Shown one piece after another: positions 33,226-42,263 of a stretch of DNA of 64,000 bases; positions within the stretch are counted from its first letter, which is position 1, and every line of letters starts with the position of its first letter. The notes beneath the pieces were generated by a model. That model worked only from the letters and a program-made list of their open reading frames with translations. It did no database searches and was not told where the DNA came from. Origin of the DNA: Mucilaginibacter sp. SMC90 (lineage in GTDB: Bacteria > Bacteroidota > Bacteroidia > Sphingobacteriales > Sphingobacteriaceae); contig NZ_CP094527.1 in NCBI RefSeq assembly GCF_022811725.1, forward strand, positions 4,402,001 through 4,466,000. Direction: 5' to 3'. A program made the position numbers and the translations under genes.

Positions 33226-36222
33226 TTATCTGACTTTTACGGAAAACAATGAGTTATGGCTTGTAATATATAAAGTATTATTATCAGCGCCACCAAAGGC
33301 TAATCCAGTTGGCCGTTCGGGCACTTTGATCATATTGATCTGCTTACCGGTACTGTCATAAACATAAATTTGTCCATCGGCTATAAAAACGTTTCCTTTA
33401 TCATCTGTAGCGGAAGCAAATTCTCCCCTTTCGGCAAAATACTTTAAATCAGAAAGATAACCATCTTTACTTACAGTTGTGCTCACGGTACGCTTATCAT
33501 ATTCATCGCTGGTGTACAAAGGCTTGCCAGGGTATGCAGCCGCCAATGCAGTTGACCGTGCCAGATCATACACCACCGGAATAATGGTAACTCCATCCAG
33601 CGCCACAAAACATTCCGTAGGCTTATTTACGGTGACTGTATTGAAATCATGATAATCGCGCCAGCGATGCGCCGGATACAACGCTTTATAAACCGGGTTC
33701 ACCTGCCCCATCGGTATACTTTTCAGTTTCTGTATAGTTTCATCCGGGTTTTTAGGGTCAACACTGTAGGCCCAGCTCGCAAAACCCGAATTACCCCATC
33801 CGCTAAAAGATGTGCCGGCAGCATCAGCTGGGTTGTCAAACTTTTCGGGCTTACCATTTACAAGATGTCCTGGCTTCGGTACATATTTAAAAACAACCAG
33901 CAAGTTATCGTTTTTATCGTAGGCCAGCGATAATGGCTCCCACGGGTAATCTGCCAGTAAACTGATCTGCTTGTCGGTAGCCGACCACTTATAAATCCGT
34001 TTCATCCGTTGCTCACTGAAATAAATATTGCCCTTGCTATCGGCACACACAGCCGATGCAAATTCAAAACCCGTAGCCAGTTTATTAATCGTACCTGCTT
34101 GTTGTTCAACCACGTTGGTTTTATCGTCAATAAAAAGTCGTGCAAATTCCCATGGCCTTATTTCAGTAGCAGTATTAATGTCATATAGCGGCAAATTTGT
34201 GGTATATTTTATCTGGCTGTAATTATGAACATTCAGCAACTCAATATTTTTACCGCCCCATTTCCTGATAGAATAGGGCGCCGGTTTATTAACCCTGATC
34301 ACCCTGAACATATAAAGGTTTGCAAAAACCATATCGCTTGAATTTTCCAGCTCCATCGGCTGGCATTCAGTACTTTCACGGCTTTCTTCTTCTAATTGCA
34401 AAGCATATACCTTCCAATTGGCAACATTGTTAAAACGTACCTCGTTGCGCACATGGTGCTCTATCGACATAGCATAAATACGACCGGGAGTTGTTGTATT
34501 GGAAATATAAGTACCGGCCGTAGCATAAGTGTTGGCACTCCAGATATCCTTAAATGTACCGCCACCGCCATCTGTTATCCAAAGGCTCCAATACTGTGTA
34601 TCCCATGATGGATCTATACCATTTTGCGCCCGGTTATAAGCACCACCCCCTGCCGTATTTTTGGGAGTTCCAACTCGTTGCATACCGCCGTGACCGCCAA
34701 CAAATTTCACGTCATTCATATATGAACCGGTCCCGGCCATCCACTTACAGGCCACAGCCCGCGGATTATCGGCATTGGTACTAAGACCAATACCGCTTAA
34801 AATATTATTACCACCTTTTGATGATTCCAATAAAGGTACCGGGCTACCGAAACCACCAAAGGCAGGCGTATTATCAGCAATTAAAAATTGGGTAGCTATA
34901 GGGTTTAACCCGATCAACTTAGTGGATGGCTTCAGTTTAACTGTTTGACTAACCAGGTACCACCCCTGCGGCACGTATATGGTTTCGTACTTATCAATAG
35001 CAGCTTGTATTGCCTGGGTATCATCTGTAGTGCCATCACCTTTTGCGCCAAGAGCTTTAAGATTAGCCCAGGTATTGATAGCCGGAAAATCCGGAATATC
35101 TTTTTTGGCAGCCGCGGGCATTACAGCTAAAGGCTCCTGTACGTTAGTGGTTTTATATTGCGGATCGGCGTTAAGGCCATCCATTTGAAGACCATAAGTG
35201 AAGTTTTTTACACGGTATATATTTCCCGCTCCCGGTGTTGTTTTACCACTGCGGCGATAACTGGCCAACACAGGCACATTTCGGCAAACCACGTTGCGAA
35301 GATTGATCTGGTTAAAAGCATTATCCTCGTTGCTGATAATAATGGCCGGGCCGCTTATGCCGTCAAAACGGCAATCTTCCATAAATAATTTTTCGTGATA
35401 GTTGGGATTGATGCTGATTACGGTAGGCACGTTCTTAACGTTCATCCGCACAATGGTTAGTCCAGCCTCCTGGGTACGGATAGCGGCTTCACGTTGCCCT
35501 TCAAAATAGGTATCAACCATCATAAATTGCCAGCCAGGTGATGGCTTGGTTGTATAAATACCATATTGGCCCCCAAAAAAGCGCACATCTTCCATTTCAT
35601 TCCCTACATCAAACATACCGGCCAAACCCTTGCCTATATTTACGTCAACATGGGCTATAAAACTATGCTGGGCAAAATGTGTGCGCATGGCTACGGCGTA
35701 AGGATTACCATCCTCTATTTTGAGATTAATATTTGATATCGAGCTGTAAAAAGTTGATGCTCCCGCATCGTGTACCTCATCGCCGGGTTTGGAAAGGTTA
35801 CTTACAAACCAAAACATGTATTTGGCGTGTCCTTTATCATTTTCATCAGCAATTTGAAAACCGGGCGAGTTTTTAGCCAGGATAATTTGCGGTCTGTTTT
35901 TACCGTAACCTATTAATCTTACGGCAGTAGGTACAAATATGGTTTTTGAGATAAGATACTTTCCTTCGGGAATAAAAAGTACGCCGAAATTATGTTCAGT
36001 TTTTACTTTGGCAATAGCAGCTTGCAACTCGTCAGATACATCGGTTTTACCATCTGTCTTGATGTTAAAATTTTCGGGGGTAAAATAAACAGCATCCGAA
36101 TCCTGCAAACGGGCCTGATATACAGACTTCCCTCCACCATCGTTCTTCACTGAAATACTACTGCCGAAACAGAAAGTTTGGATAAAAATAAATGTGGTAA
36201 TTAAAAGAATTCCTTTTTTCAC
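33226..36222 (-). CDS. Secreted two-helix (GH55-like/pectate-lyase-3) protein with C-terminal propeller
   Basis: A very large secreted protein. I place the start at GTG 36222 because KKGILLITTFIFIQTFCFG then forms a signal peptide; the frame also has an ATG at 36291, making 1021 residues, so the start is uncertain. Two right-handed beta-helix domains are marked by the paired signatures FNIKTDGKTDVSDELQAAI and LGAKGDGTTDDTQAIQAAID, the layout of GH55 and pectate_lyase_3 enzymes. The last about 300 residues form an SMP-30/NHL-like propeller (ICADSKGNIYFSEQRMKRIY, ATDDKGNVFIADGQIYVYD, quoted in parts). Substrate and catalytic residues cannot be assigned. First gene of the operon with operator copy E. 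Confidence 0.8.
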   Translation of the reverse strand: MKKGILLITTFIFIQTFCFGSSISVKNDGGGKSVYQARLQDSDAVYFTPENFNIKTDGKTDVSDELQAAIAKVKTEHNFGVLFIPEGKYLISKTIFVPTAVRLIGYGKNRPQIILAKNSPGFQIADENDKGHAKYMFWFVSNLSKPGDEVHDAGASTFYSSISNINLKIEDGNPYAVAMRTHFAQHSFIAHVDVNIGKGLAGMFDVGNEMEDVRFFGGQYGIYTTKPSPGWQFMMVDTYFEGQREAAIRTQEAGLTIVRMNVKNVPTVISINPNYHEKLFMEDCRFDGISGPAIIISNEDNAFNQINLRNVVCRNVPVLASYRRSGKTTPGAGNIYRVKNFTYGLQMDGLNADPQYKTTNVQEPLAVMPAAAKKDIPDFPAINTWANLKALGAKGDGTTDDTQAIQAAIDKYETIYVPQGWYLVSQTVKLKPSTKLIGLNPIATQFLIADNTPAFGGFGSPVPLLESSKGGNNILSGIGLSTNADNPRAVACKWMAGTGSYMNDVKFVGGHGGMQRVGTPKNTAGGGAYNRAQNGIDPSWDTQYWSLWITDGGGGTFKDIWSANTYATAGTYISNTTTPGRIYAMSIEHHVRNEVRFNNVANWKVYALQLEEESRESTECQPMELENSSDMVFANLYMFRVIRVNKPAPYSIRKWGGKNIELLNVHNYSQIKYTTNLPLYDINTATEIRPWEFARLFIDDKTNVVEQQAGTINKLATGFEFASAVCADSKGNIYFSEQRMKRIYKWSATDKQISLLADYPWEPLSLAYDKNDNLLVVFKYVPKPGHLVNGKPEKFDNPADAAGTSFSGWGNSGFASWAYSVDPKNPDETIQKLKSIPMGQVNPVYKALYPAHRWRDYHDFNTVTVNKPTECFVALDGVTIIPVVYDLARSTALAAAYPGKPLYTSDEYDKRTVSTTVSKDGYLSDLKYFAERGEFASATDDKGNVFIADGQIYVYDSTGKQINMIKVPERPTGLAFGGADNNTLYITSHNSLFSVKVR

Positions 36223-36340
36223 TTTAGGTATTAATAATAGTTTAAATATTGCCAGTATCAAATCCGGTGTATAATACATCACGATACACATAACAGATCA
36301 TGTTGTATTGCAGACAGGAATACGCCGGACTGCCAATGCA

Positions 36341-36348
36341 CAAATCTA
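36341..36348 (-). promoter_or_regulatory. -7 promoter box of GH55-like/DUF5009/GH18 operon
   Basis: Reads TAGATTTG on the minus strand, identical to the GH9 promoter box. Transcription should start near 36335, before either candidate start codon. No -33 TTG is visible. Confidence 0.6.
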
Positions 36349-36380
36349 TTTGATAGTGCTGTTTGATACTATTATTACGG

Positions 36381-36397
36381 CACTACATCACCACTAC
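36381..36397 (+). promoter_or_regulatory. CACTAC-N5-CACTAC operator copy E
   Basis: CACTAC-ATCAC-CACTAC, preceded by GG and followed by CAT. It is 32 bp from the TAGATTTG box, exactly as copy C, although the intervening bases are unrelated. Confidence 0.65.
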
Positions 36398-36484
36398 CAT
36401 GTGTAACATTGCAGTTAAATCATTCAACGAGATACTACACACTTATAATTTAAACTATATATAGCTATAATCCCAAACCGTTTT

Positions 36485-37978
36485 TTAAACTCGTGGCAGG
36501 CATTTGAGAATGGCCCTTTTCCAAATGCTTACTGCCTCCTGCATCTCTTTTTCGTTTAAAGAGGCAAAACCTATTCGCACAAAGCTGTGCTTAAAAGATT
36601 TGTCATGATAATAGTCAAGTCCGGCTCCGATGGATAAACCCAGTTCATTGGCTTTTTCTGAAACTATGGTTGTATCTAATCCATGAATATATTTAACCCA
36701 TATGGCAAAACCACCGCTGGGTATTTTAAATGAAATATACTCTCCTAATTGCTCCTGCAATAACCGGCAAAGGATATCCCGCCTTTCGTGATACAACTTA
36801 TTAGCTTTTTTTAAATGCCTGCCGATATCTCCGTTCTTCAGCAGGCTTGCCATGGCTTCTTCAAGCAAGTGCTCGCCCTGTCGGTCAATCAGTCGGCGTA
36901 AGCGGGTAGCCTGTACCAGGAAATTTTGAGGGGCAACCATAAAACCAATGCGGATACCCGGAGCAATGGTTTTGCAAAATGAACCCACATATATCACGTT
37001 GCCATAATAATCGGCACTGGCCAGCGGTAATATAGGGCCACTGGTATAGTGAAAGTCAAAGTCGTAGTCATCTTCAATTATGGCAAACTGGTATTTAGCC
37101 GCCAGTTCCAATAAATGCATGCGTCGTTCTGAACTTAGTGTTACTGTAGTTGGCTGGTGATGATGTGGCACAACGTACAACATCCTAACCTTTTTTTGTT
37201 TGCAAATGGCTTCAACGGCGCTAATATCAATACCGTGCTCATCTACAGGTACAAAAGCCAGCTGGGCCCCGGCTTGTTCAAATACCTCGTTGGCACCGGC
37301 ATAACCCGGATCTCCTACAACTACAACATCATTTTTATTAATAAGCACCTGCGCGCACAGGTAAAGCGCCATTTGAACACCCTTGGTTATCAAAATATCG
37401 CCCGGACTTACATGCAAGCCGCGGGTTTCACCTAAAAAACGGGCGAGCTCGTTTCTTAAATTTTCGGAGCCCTGCTCCGGCCCGTACATCAGGTATTTAT
37501 GGGTAAAATGATAACTTGCCATTCGCCTGTATTCACGCACCATCAAATCCACGGGGGCAATTCGGGTATCAGGGAAACCTTCCGTAAAAGTGATGTTACC
37601 ACTGGGCATGGCTACAAACATACGTTGAGGGTTGATCCTGTCCTCATCAACTTTAAACAAAGTTTTGGCGGCGAGGCTATGTTTCAGAACAGCTTTTTCG
37701 ATTGGCCGGGGTGCTACATCGGGCAGGTTTTTAGCTATATAGATGCCTTTACGCGGAATTACATCAACCCAGCTTTGAGCATAAAGTTCGTCATATGCCG
37801 CCACCACAGTTTTACGGTGAACGTTTAAAGATGCAGAAAGTGCGCGGCTGGCCGGAAGCGCTGATCCCGGCTTTAAAGTACCTTGCCTGATATAAGCTAT
37901 AATACCATTACTAATTTGCAGGTAAACAGGTACCTGGCTGCTTTTATCTACAATTAACAAACTTTCTATGAGCATCAT
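36485..37978 (-). CDS. MocR-type GntR/aminotransferase regulator
   Basis: A 497-residue MocR protein: N-terminal GntR winged helix (residues about 15-80: VPVYLQISNGIIAYI, LPASRALSASLNVHRKTV) fused to a fold-type I aminotransferase domain (about 120-490). The PLP-binding Lys is visible in VGSFCKTIAPGIRIGF, and EDDYDFDFHY carries the Asp that contacts the PLP pyridine nitrogen. Such regulators sense PLP and amino-compounds. It is divergent from the DoxX gene; tandem TGGACTA sites begin 3 bp upstream of its start, so autoregulation and control of DoxX are likely. Two ATG codons in tandem (37978, 37975). Confidence 0.92.
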   Translation of the reverse strand: MMLIESLLIVDKSSQVPVYLQISNGIIAYIRQGTLKPGSALPASRALSASLNVHRKTVVAAYDELYAQSWVDVIPRKGIYIAKNLPDVAPRPIEKAVLKHSLAAKTLFKVDEDRINPQRMFVAMPSGNITFTEGFPDTRIAPVDLMVREYRRMASYHFTHKYLMYGPEQGSENLRNELARFLGETRGLHVSPGDILITKGVQMALYLCAQVLINKNDVVVVGDPGYAGANEVFEQAGAQLAFVPVDEHGIDISAVEAICKQKKVRMLYVVPHHHQPTTVTLSSERRMHLLELAAKYQFAIIEDDYDFDFHYTSGPILPLASADYYGNVIYVGSFCKTIAPGIRIGFMVAPQNFLVQATRLRRLIDRQGEHLLEEAMASLLKNGDIGRHLKKANKLYHERRDILCRLLQEQLGEYISFKIPSGGFAIWVKYIHGLDTTIVSEKANELGLSIGAGLDYYHDKSFKHSFVRIGFASLNEKEMQEAVSIWKRAILKCLPRV

Positions 37979-37980
37979 AT

Positions 37981-38025
37981 TTGGACTATCTTTAATCTAT
38001 TTTCTGGACTACAAGTATAGTCCAA
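37981..38025. promoter_or_regulatory. MocR operator: three TGGACTA half-sites
   Basis: Half-sites are TTGGACTAT (37981-37989), TGGACTA (38005-38011) and, inverted, ATAGTCCAA (38017-38025). The outer two are a perfect 9-bp inverted repeat; the middle and right form an inverted repeat with a 6-bp spacer; the left and middle are direct repeats 23 bp apart. Direct plus inverted repeats are typical for MocR proteins. The array lies between MocR and DoxX starts. Confidence 0.7.
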
Positions 38026-38061
38026 AAGCAGGGTATTTTTGATCATCAAAAAATAAAACCT

Positions 38062-38631
38062 ATGCATATCAATCAAAAACTTTCGTCCGTATATTTAAGA
38101 TTAGCCATCGGCATAAGCTATCTTTGGGAAGTAGCCGACCGTCTTGGTTTGTTTGGGCCTAACGGCCACCCTCACGTTGGCTGGGGCGACTGGAAACATT
38201 TTGTAACCTATGCCAAACAGGTAATGAGCTTTCTTCCCGAAGGCATCGCAAATTTGCTGGCAATTATCGCGACAATTGGCGAAGGAGGGTTTGGACTGCT
38301 ATTGATCCTTGGTTTGTTTACCCGGGTGGCTGCTATTGGCAGCGGCCTGCTCAGTTTATGTTTTGCTGTAGCAATGGCAATCTCTTTTGGTATTGAATCC
38401 CCCCTGGGCTATTCTGTATTTACGCTGAGTGCAGCAAGCTTTCTGCTGGCATCATTAACTCAATATTCTTGGAGTTTAGATAAATGGTTCAACGTACGTC
38501 TTGTTAACAAAAAGCTGGCAGTTTATCAATCATTGCAAAACAAGTCAGAAACCGAGCTATATGATTCACAAAACGCCACGTCTTATATAAAAGAAATTAA
38601 GGCTTTGGCCAAAATAGCGTATCGTATATAA
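38062..38631 (+). CDS. DoxX-family membrane protein
   Basis: A 189-residue protein with about four membrane helices and the DoxX layout (YLRLAIGISYLWEVADRLGLFG, IGEGGFGLLLILGLFTRVAAIG; quoted in parts). Function of such proteins is poorly known; some act in redox homeostasis. It is divergent from MocR with the shared TGGACTA array 37 bp upstream, so probably a direct MocR target. No partner gene downstream. Confidence 0.82.
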   Translation: MHINQKLSSVYLRLAIGISYLWEVADRLGLFGPNGHPHVGWGDWKHFVTYAKQVMSFLPEGIANLLAIIATIGEGGFGLLLILGLFTRVAAIGSGLLSLCFAVAMAISFGIESPLGYSVFTLSAASFLLASLTQYSWSLDKWFNVRLVNKKLAVYQSLQNKSETELYDSQNATSYIKEIKALAKIAYRI

Positions 38632-38737
38632 AACCACTTCTTAAAATAAAGCCTTTATAACATCATGAACAAAACCATCGTGCACAGTATGCGCGGAAAC
38701 CAGCTTTTGGCCGAACCGGAATAAGGATAGTTATGAG

Positions 38738-39504
38738 TTATACCGGAGGATGGTGATCTTTAATCTTAACTATGATCGTATCTACGGATATGTCTTTACT
38801 CCGGTAAATGATTTGAATCTTATTTTTGCCAGCCTTTTTAACCAGTCCGTTAAAATTTTTCAGTTCATTCAGTAGCCGTTGATTTGCAGTATCTGCATTT
38901 GTGATTTTGCCTTGATTGATATCCAAAAGGCCGTTTTGACTCCCGAACCGCGGCAATTCTGGCAGTTGCCATTCCCATATCGGAAACCAGTACAGCATAT
39001 TCCATTTGCCATTCTTGTAGGTCATGATGGTACAGACATTAAGGTTCGACCAATCCGCTTTATTAGTTACGCAGGATATTTCATCGCCTCCATCACCATT
39101 CAAATCGCCTTCGTTTTTAAGGTAAAGTAGTCCCAAATTGCAATGTGGCGCAATATCCAACTGCCGGATTGATTTATCGTTACACGCTATAAATGAATAC
39201 GTTTTGTTGGCATCTCAACGTCGTAATCATAATCGGCTTTATAAAATTGGTTAGTTTCTTTACCGGTACCCCTGCTAAAATAATGCTCTGTAAGGGAATC
39301 TTTTTTTCCATCCCCATTAAAATCGCCGGTAATAGCAAAGCGATAACCCCAAACAGGTGTAGGTTTCTTAGCGCCGCGTCCCCCCGACCTAATTTGCCGT
39401 TTTGTTTGACCAAGCACATTCCCGTTATCTACATCAACCGGTGTATAATTACAGGAGCAAAAAAGCAGAATTAGTATGTTGAAAAAATACAGGCTGCGAA
39501 ACAT
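38738..39504 (-). pseudogene. FG-GAP-like lipoprotein, frameshifted
   Basis: Two frames together encode one protein of about 255 residues. The 5' part (39187-39504) has a lipoprotein signal (LILLFCSC, then NYTP) and a calcium-loop-like GDFNGDGKKDSLTE. The 3' part (38738 up to about 39205) has GDLNGDGGDEISC. The frame breaks at the T4 run at 39202-39205 on the plus strand: one extra base gives PTKTYSFIACND and joins both parts without a stop. The paired DxNxDG loops suggest an FG-GAP/VCBS-type repeat domain. It may be a true pseudogene or a sequencing error, as for the SDR gene. Confidence 0.7.
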
Positions 39505-39637
39505 GATTATTGAATTAATGATTTAAATTTAGGTGTTTCAAGGCTGATAAAACCGGCAAACGACATCATTTGATAGATTTTTATCAGCATTCAAATCCGA
39601 AGTAAAAAATCTGATATAAATTATTTTTACATAACCC

Positions 39638-39658
39638 ATTGTGTTATATTTACACAAT
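39638..39658. promoter_or_regulatory. Inverted repeat upstream of esterase genes (possible operator)
   Basis: ATTGTGT (39638-39644) and ACACAAT (39652-39658) are exact complements separated by 7 bp, 112 bp before the carboxylesterase start. The dimensions fit a dimeric HTH regulator, e.g. CRP-like. No T-tract, so not a terminator. Confidence 0.45.
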
Positions 39659-39770
39659 AGCATCAATAATTATCCATATCAGGAAACTATTGATTGTTAT
39701 TCTTCTTTTTTCGTGATCTCTCGATTGTGCAGGGGTCAATTGATTTAAACCAATTTAACCAAATACAATT

Positions 39771-41387
39771 ATGAAAAAAAACAGTACCCTCATGCTGCTT
39801 TTACTTGTTTGTTTTTTACCCGTAACGGCTTTTTGCCAAAACAATAACGAACCAGTTGTTGCCGGGAACGATGTAGCTGTAACATCAACCGAAAGCGGAA
39901 AAGTAAAAGGTTATTTGCACAATGGCATTTTTACGTTTAAAGGTATACCCTACGCCAAGGCCGACCGTTTTATGGCTCCGGAAAAACCAACCCCGTGGAC
40001 GGATGTACGCAGTTCAAAAACTTACGGCCCGGTATGCCCTACCGATCCAACCACAACCGTTAATGATGAATTTGAATTTGCCTTTCAGCATGATCTCGGT
40101 TACTCCAATGAACATTGCCAATCGCTTAATGTATGGACACAGAAACTGAACGATGGCAAAAAACGCCCGGTAATGGTATGGCTGCATGGTGGCGGTTTCA
40201 CCGCAGGCTCATCTATTGAGCTTCCGTCATATGATGGCGAAAACCTGGCTAAAAAGGGAGATGTAGTGTTGGTATCTGTAAATCATCGTTTAAATATTCT
40301 CGGCTTTCTTGACCTATCGGCCTATGGCGATAAATATAAAGGTTCGGCCAACGCAGGTCTGCTTGATTTGAAACTCGCCTTAGAGTGGGTTAAACAAAAC
40401 ATTGCTCAGTTTGGCGGTGATCCTGATAATGTGACCATCTTTGGCCAATCGGGCGGCGGCGGTAAGGTTACCTGTTTGATGAACGCGCCATCAGCAAAAG
40501 GTTTGTTTAAAAACGCCATTGTTGAAAGCGGCAGCTATATTACCAATTTCAACGAAAAAGCAGTTACCCAAAAAGTCGCCGCTGCTTTGCTCGAAGAACT
40601 TCACCTGCAAGCATCACAAGTTGATTCGCTTCAAAAACTGCCGTACGATGTGCTAAACGAGGCTGGAAAAAAAGCCATGCGCAAAGTGTCGGCCGAATTA
40701 AAGAAAGAAGGCAAAAACATGAATGGCTGGGGCCCCGCTTTAGACGGCGATTTCCTTCCATATCAACCTACAGATGCCGCCGCTAAAGAATTATCCAAAA
40801 ATGTTCCGCTGTTGGTAGGCACAACCAAAAACGAATTTGCTCCCTTTGCTCCCGGCCCTAAAAACCAAACAATGGACGAGTTAAAGGCCAGCCTGCAAAA
40901 AAAATATGGCGATAAAACCGACGCATATATCGCTGCTGCTCAAAAAACATATCCAACTATTTCAAAACCATCTGATTATACCGATATCGAATTCAATTTC
41001 CGTTCGCTGGCCATTAAGCAGGCTGATGAAAAAGCTGTAAATGGGGCAGCCCCGGTTTATATGTACCTATTTACCTGGCAATCGCCTGTAAATGGCGGCA
41101 TGTATAAGGCAATGCACTGCATGGATATCGCATTTCAGTTTAATAACATATCCCGTTGCCAGGAAATGACCGGGGGTGGCAAGGAAGCTTATGTGCTTGC
41201 TGATAAAATAAGCAGTGCCTGGATCAATTTTGCCAAAACCGGTAACCCAAATACATCATCGCTACCTAAATGGCCTGCTTATACTGCCAGCAATGGAGCA
41301 ACAATGATATTGGATAACCAATGTGCAGTTAAAAACCACCCGGATGATGAATTATTGAAAATAGTAGCAGCTGCCCCTAAACCGTAA
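39771..41387 (+). CDS. Secreted type-B carboxylesterase
   Basis: A 538-residue secreted alpha/beta-hydrolase with signal peptide (MLLLLVCFLPVTAFCQ). The oxyanion stretch is WLHGGGFTAGSS (about 138-148). The nucleophile Ser227 lies in FGQSGGGG, a variant of the usual GESAG. The Glu in GTTKNEF and His in YKAMHCMDIAF complete a triad. Family members hydrolyse carboxylic esters, including acetyl or feruloyl groups on polysaccharides. It lies 4 bp before a second secreted esterase, so the pair may act on esterified glycans. An inverted repeat upstream may be its operator. Confidence 0.9.
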   Translation: MKKNSTLMLLLLVCFLPVTAFCQNNNEPVVAGNDVAVTSTESGKVKGYLHNGIFTFKGIPYAKADRFMAPEKPTPWTDVRSSKTYGPVCPTDPTTTVNDEFEFAFQHDLGYSNEHCQSLNVWTQKLNDGKKRPVMVWLHGGGFTAGSSIELPSYDGENLAKKGDVVLVSVNHRLNILGFLDLSAYGDKYKGSANAGLLDLKLALEWVKQNIAQFGGDPDNVTIFGQSGGGGKVTCLMNAPSAKGLFKNAIVESGSYITNFNEKAVTQKVAAALLEELHLQASQVDSLQKLPYDVLNEAGKKAMRKVSAELKKEGKNMNGWGPALDGDFLPYQPTDAAAKELSKNVPLLVGTTKNEFAPFAPGPKNQTMDELKASLQKKYGDKTDAYIAAAQKTYPTISKPSDYTDIEFNFRSLAIKQADEKAVNGAAPVYMYLFTWQSPVNGGMYKAMHCMDIAFQFNNISRCQEMTGGGKEAYVLADKISSAWINFAKTGNPNTSSLPKWPAYTASNGATMILDNQCAVKNHPDDELLKIVAAAPKP

Positions 41388-41391
41388 GTAA

Positions 41392-42255
41392 ATGAAGAAA
41401 ATAGCTTTAGTATTTACGCTGCTCATTTGCAGCGTATCGGTATTTGCCGCCAGGGTGGATACAGTGCTGATTCCTAGCGCTGCTATGAACAAAACTTATA
41501 AAGCGGCTATTGCCTTCCCAAAGGCTTATGCAAAAAGCAAAGCCAATTTCCCGGTACTGTACCTGCTGCACGGGGGGTATGGGCATTTTGACGACTGGCT
41601 GCTTAAAACACCTGATAAATCGCTGGTAAAAGATCTTGCCGATCAATACAATATAATTATTGTAATGCCCGAAGGTGAAACTTTCAGTTACTATGTTGAC
41701 AGCCCTGTTGATCCTAACAGTAAGTTTGAAACCTATATCATAAAAGAGGTGATCCCCTTCATCGACGCTACGTACCGCACCGTCAGCGATAAAAAAGGCA
41801 GGCTTATTACAGGTCTGTCCATGGGAGGCTTTGGCTCTTTGTACCTCTCAACCAGGCACCCTGAACTGTTTGCAGGTGCCGGAAGCATGAGCGGCGCACT
41901 TGACCCCAACATGACTACCTGGAAATTACCTCCCGACAGATTTGAGATGCTTACCAAAATGCTTGATAAAATCTGGGGGCCAATGACACCGGATACTTAC
42001 CTGCCATATTCTGTGGTGAATATGGCCGATCAGATCAGGAGAAACGGCTTGCCATTAGTGATTAATATTGGCGTTGATGACTTTTTGCTTGAACCAAACC
42101 GCGAGTTACACAGAAGATTGGTTTATAACCATACCCCGCATGACTACAGCGAACAACCGGGAGGCCACACCTGGGAGTTTTGGCAAAATGCACTACCCGG
42201 GCATCTGTTATTTTTCAGCAAAATTTTGAAAGCAAACGGCACATATGTTTTATAA
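41392..42255 (+). CDS. Secreted esterase, putative esterase (D) family
   Basis: A 287-residue alpha/beta-hydrolase with signal peptide (IALVFTLLICSVSVFA). Nucleophile Ser143 in GLSMGGFGS, Asp in NIGVDDFLLEPN, and His in PGGHTWEFWQ form a triad. It resembles the esterase-D/S-formylglutathione hydrolase superfamily, which in Bacteroidota includes acetyl- and feruloyl-esterases. Coupled with the upstream carboxylesterase (4-bp gap) and followed by a bidirectional terminator. Confidence 0.88.
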   Translation: MKKIALVFTLLICSVSVFAARVDTVLIPSAAMNKTYKAAIAFPKAYAKSKANFPVLYLLHGGYGHFDDWLLKTPDKSLVKDLADQYNIIIVMPEGETFSYYVDSPVDPNSKFETYIIKEVIPFIDATYRTVSDKKGRLITGLSMGGFGSLYLSTRHPELFAGAGSMSGALDPNMTTWKLPPDRFEMLTKMLDKIWGPMTPDTYLPYSVVNMADQIRRNGLPLVINIGVDDFLLEPNRELHRRLVYNHTPHDYSEQPGGHTWEFWQNALPGHLLFFSKILKANGTYVL

Positions 42256-42263
42256 AAGTTAAT

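Noticed and set aside
38665..38724. 19-codon plus-strand frame after DoxX (ATG at 38665)
   Set aside because: Too short, no ribosome site and no recognisable similarity; probably chance.
39180..39419. 79-residue minus-strand frame overlapping the lipoprotein gene
   Set aside because: It is a third frame over the frameshifted lipoprotein and shows no domain or signal of its own.
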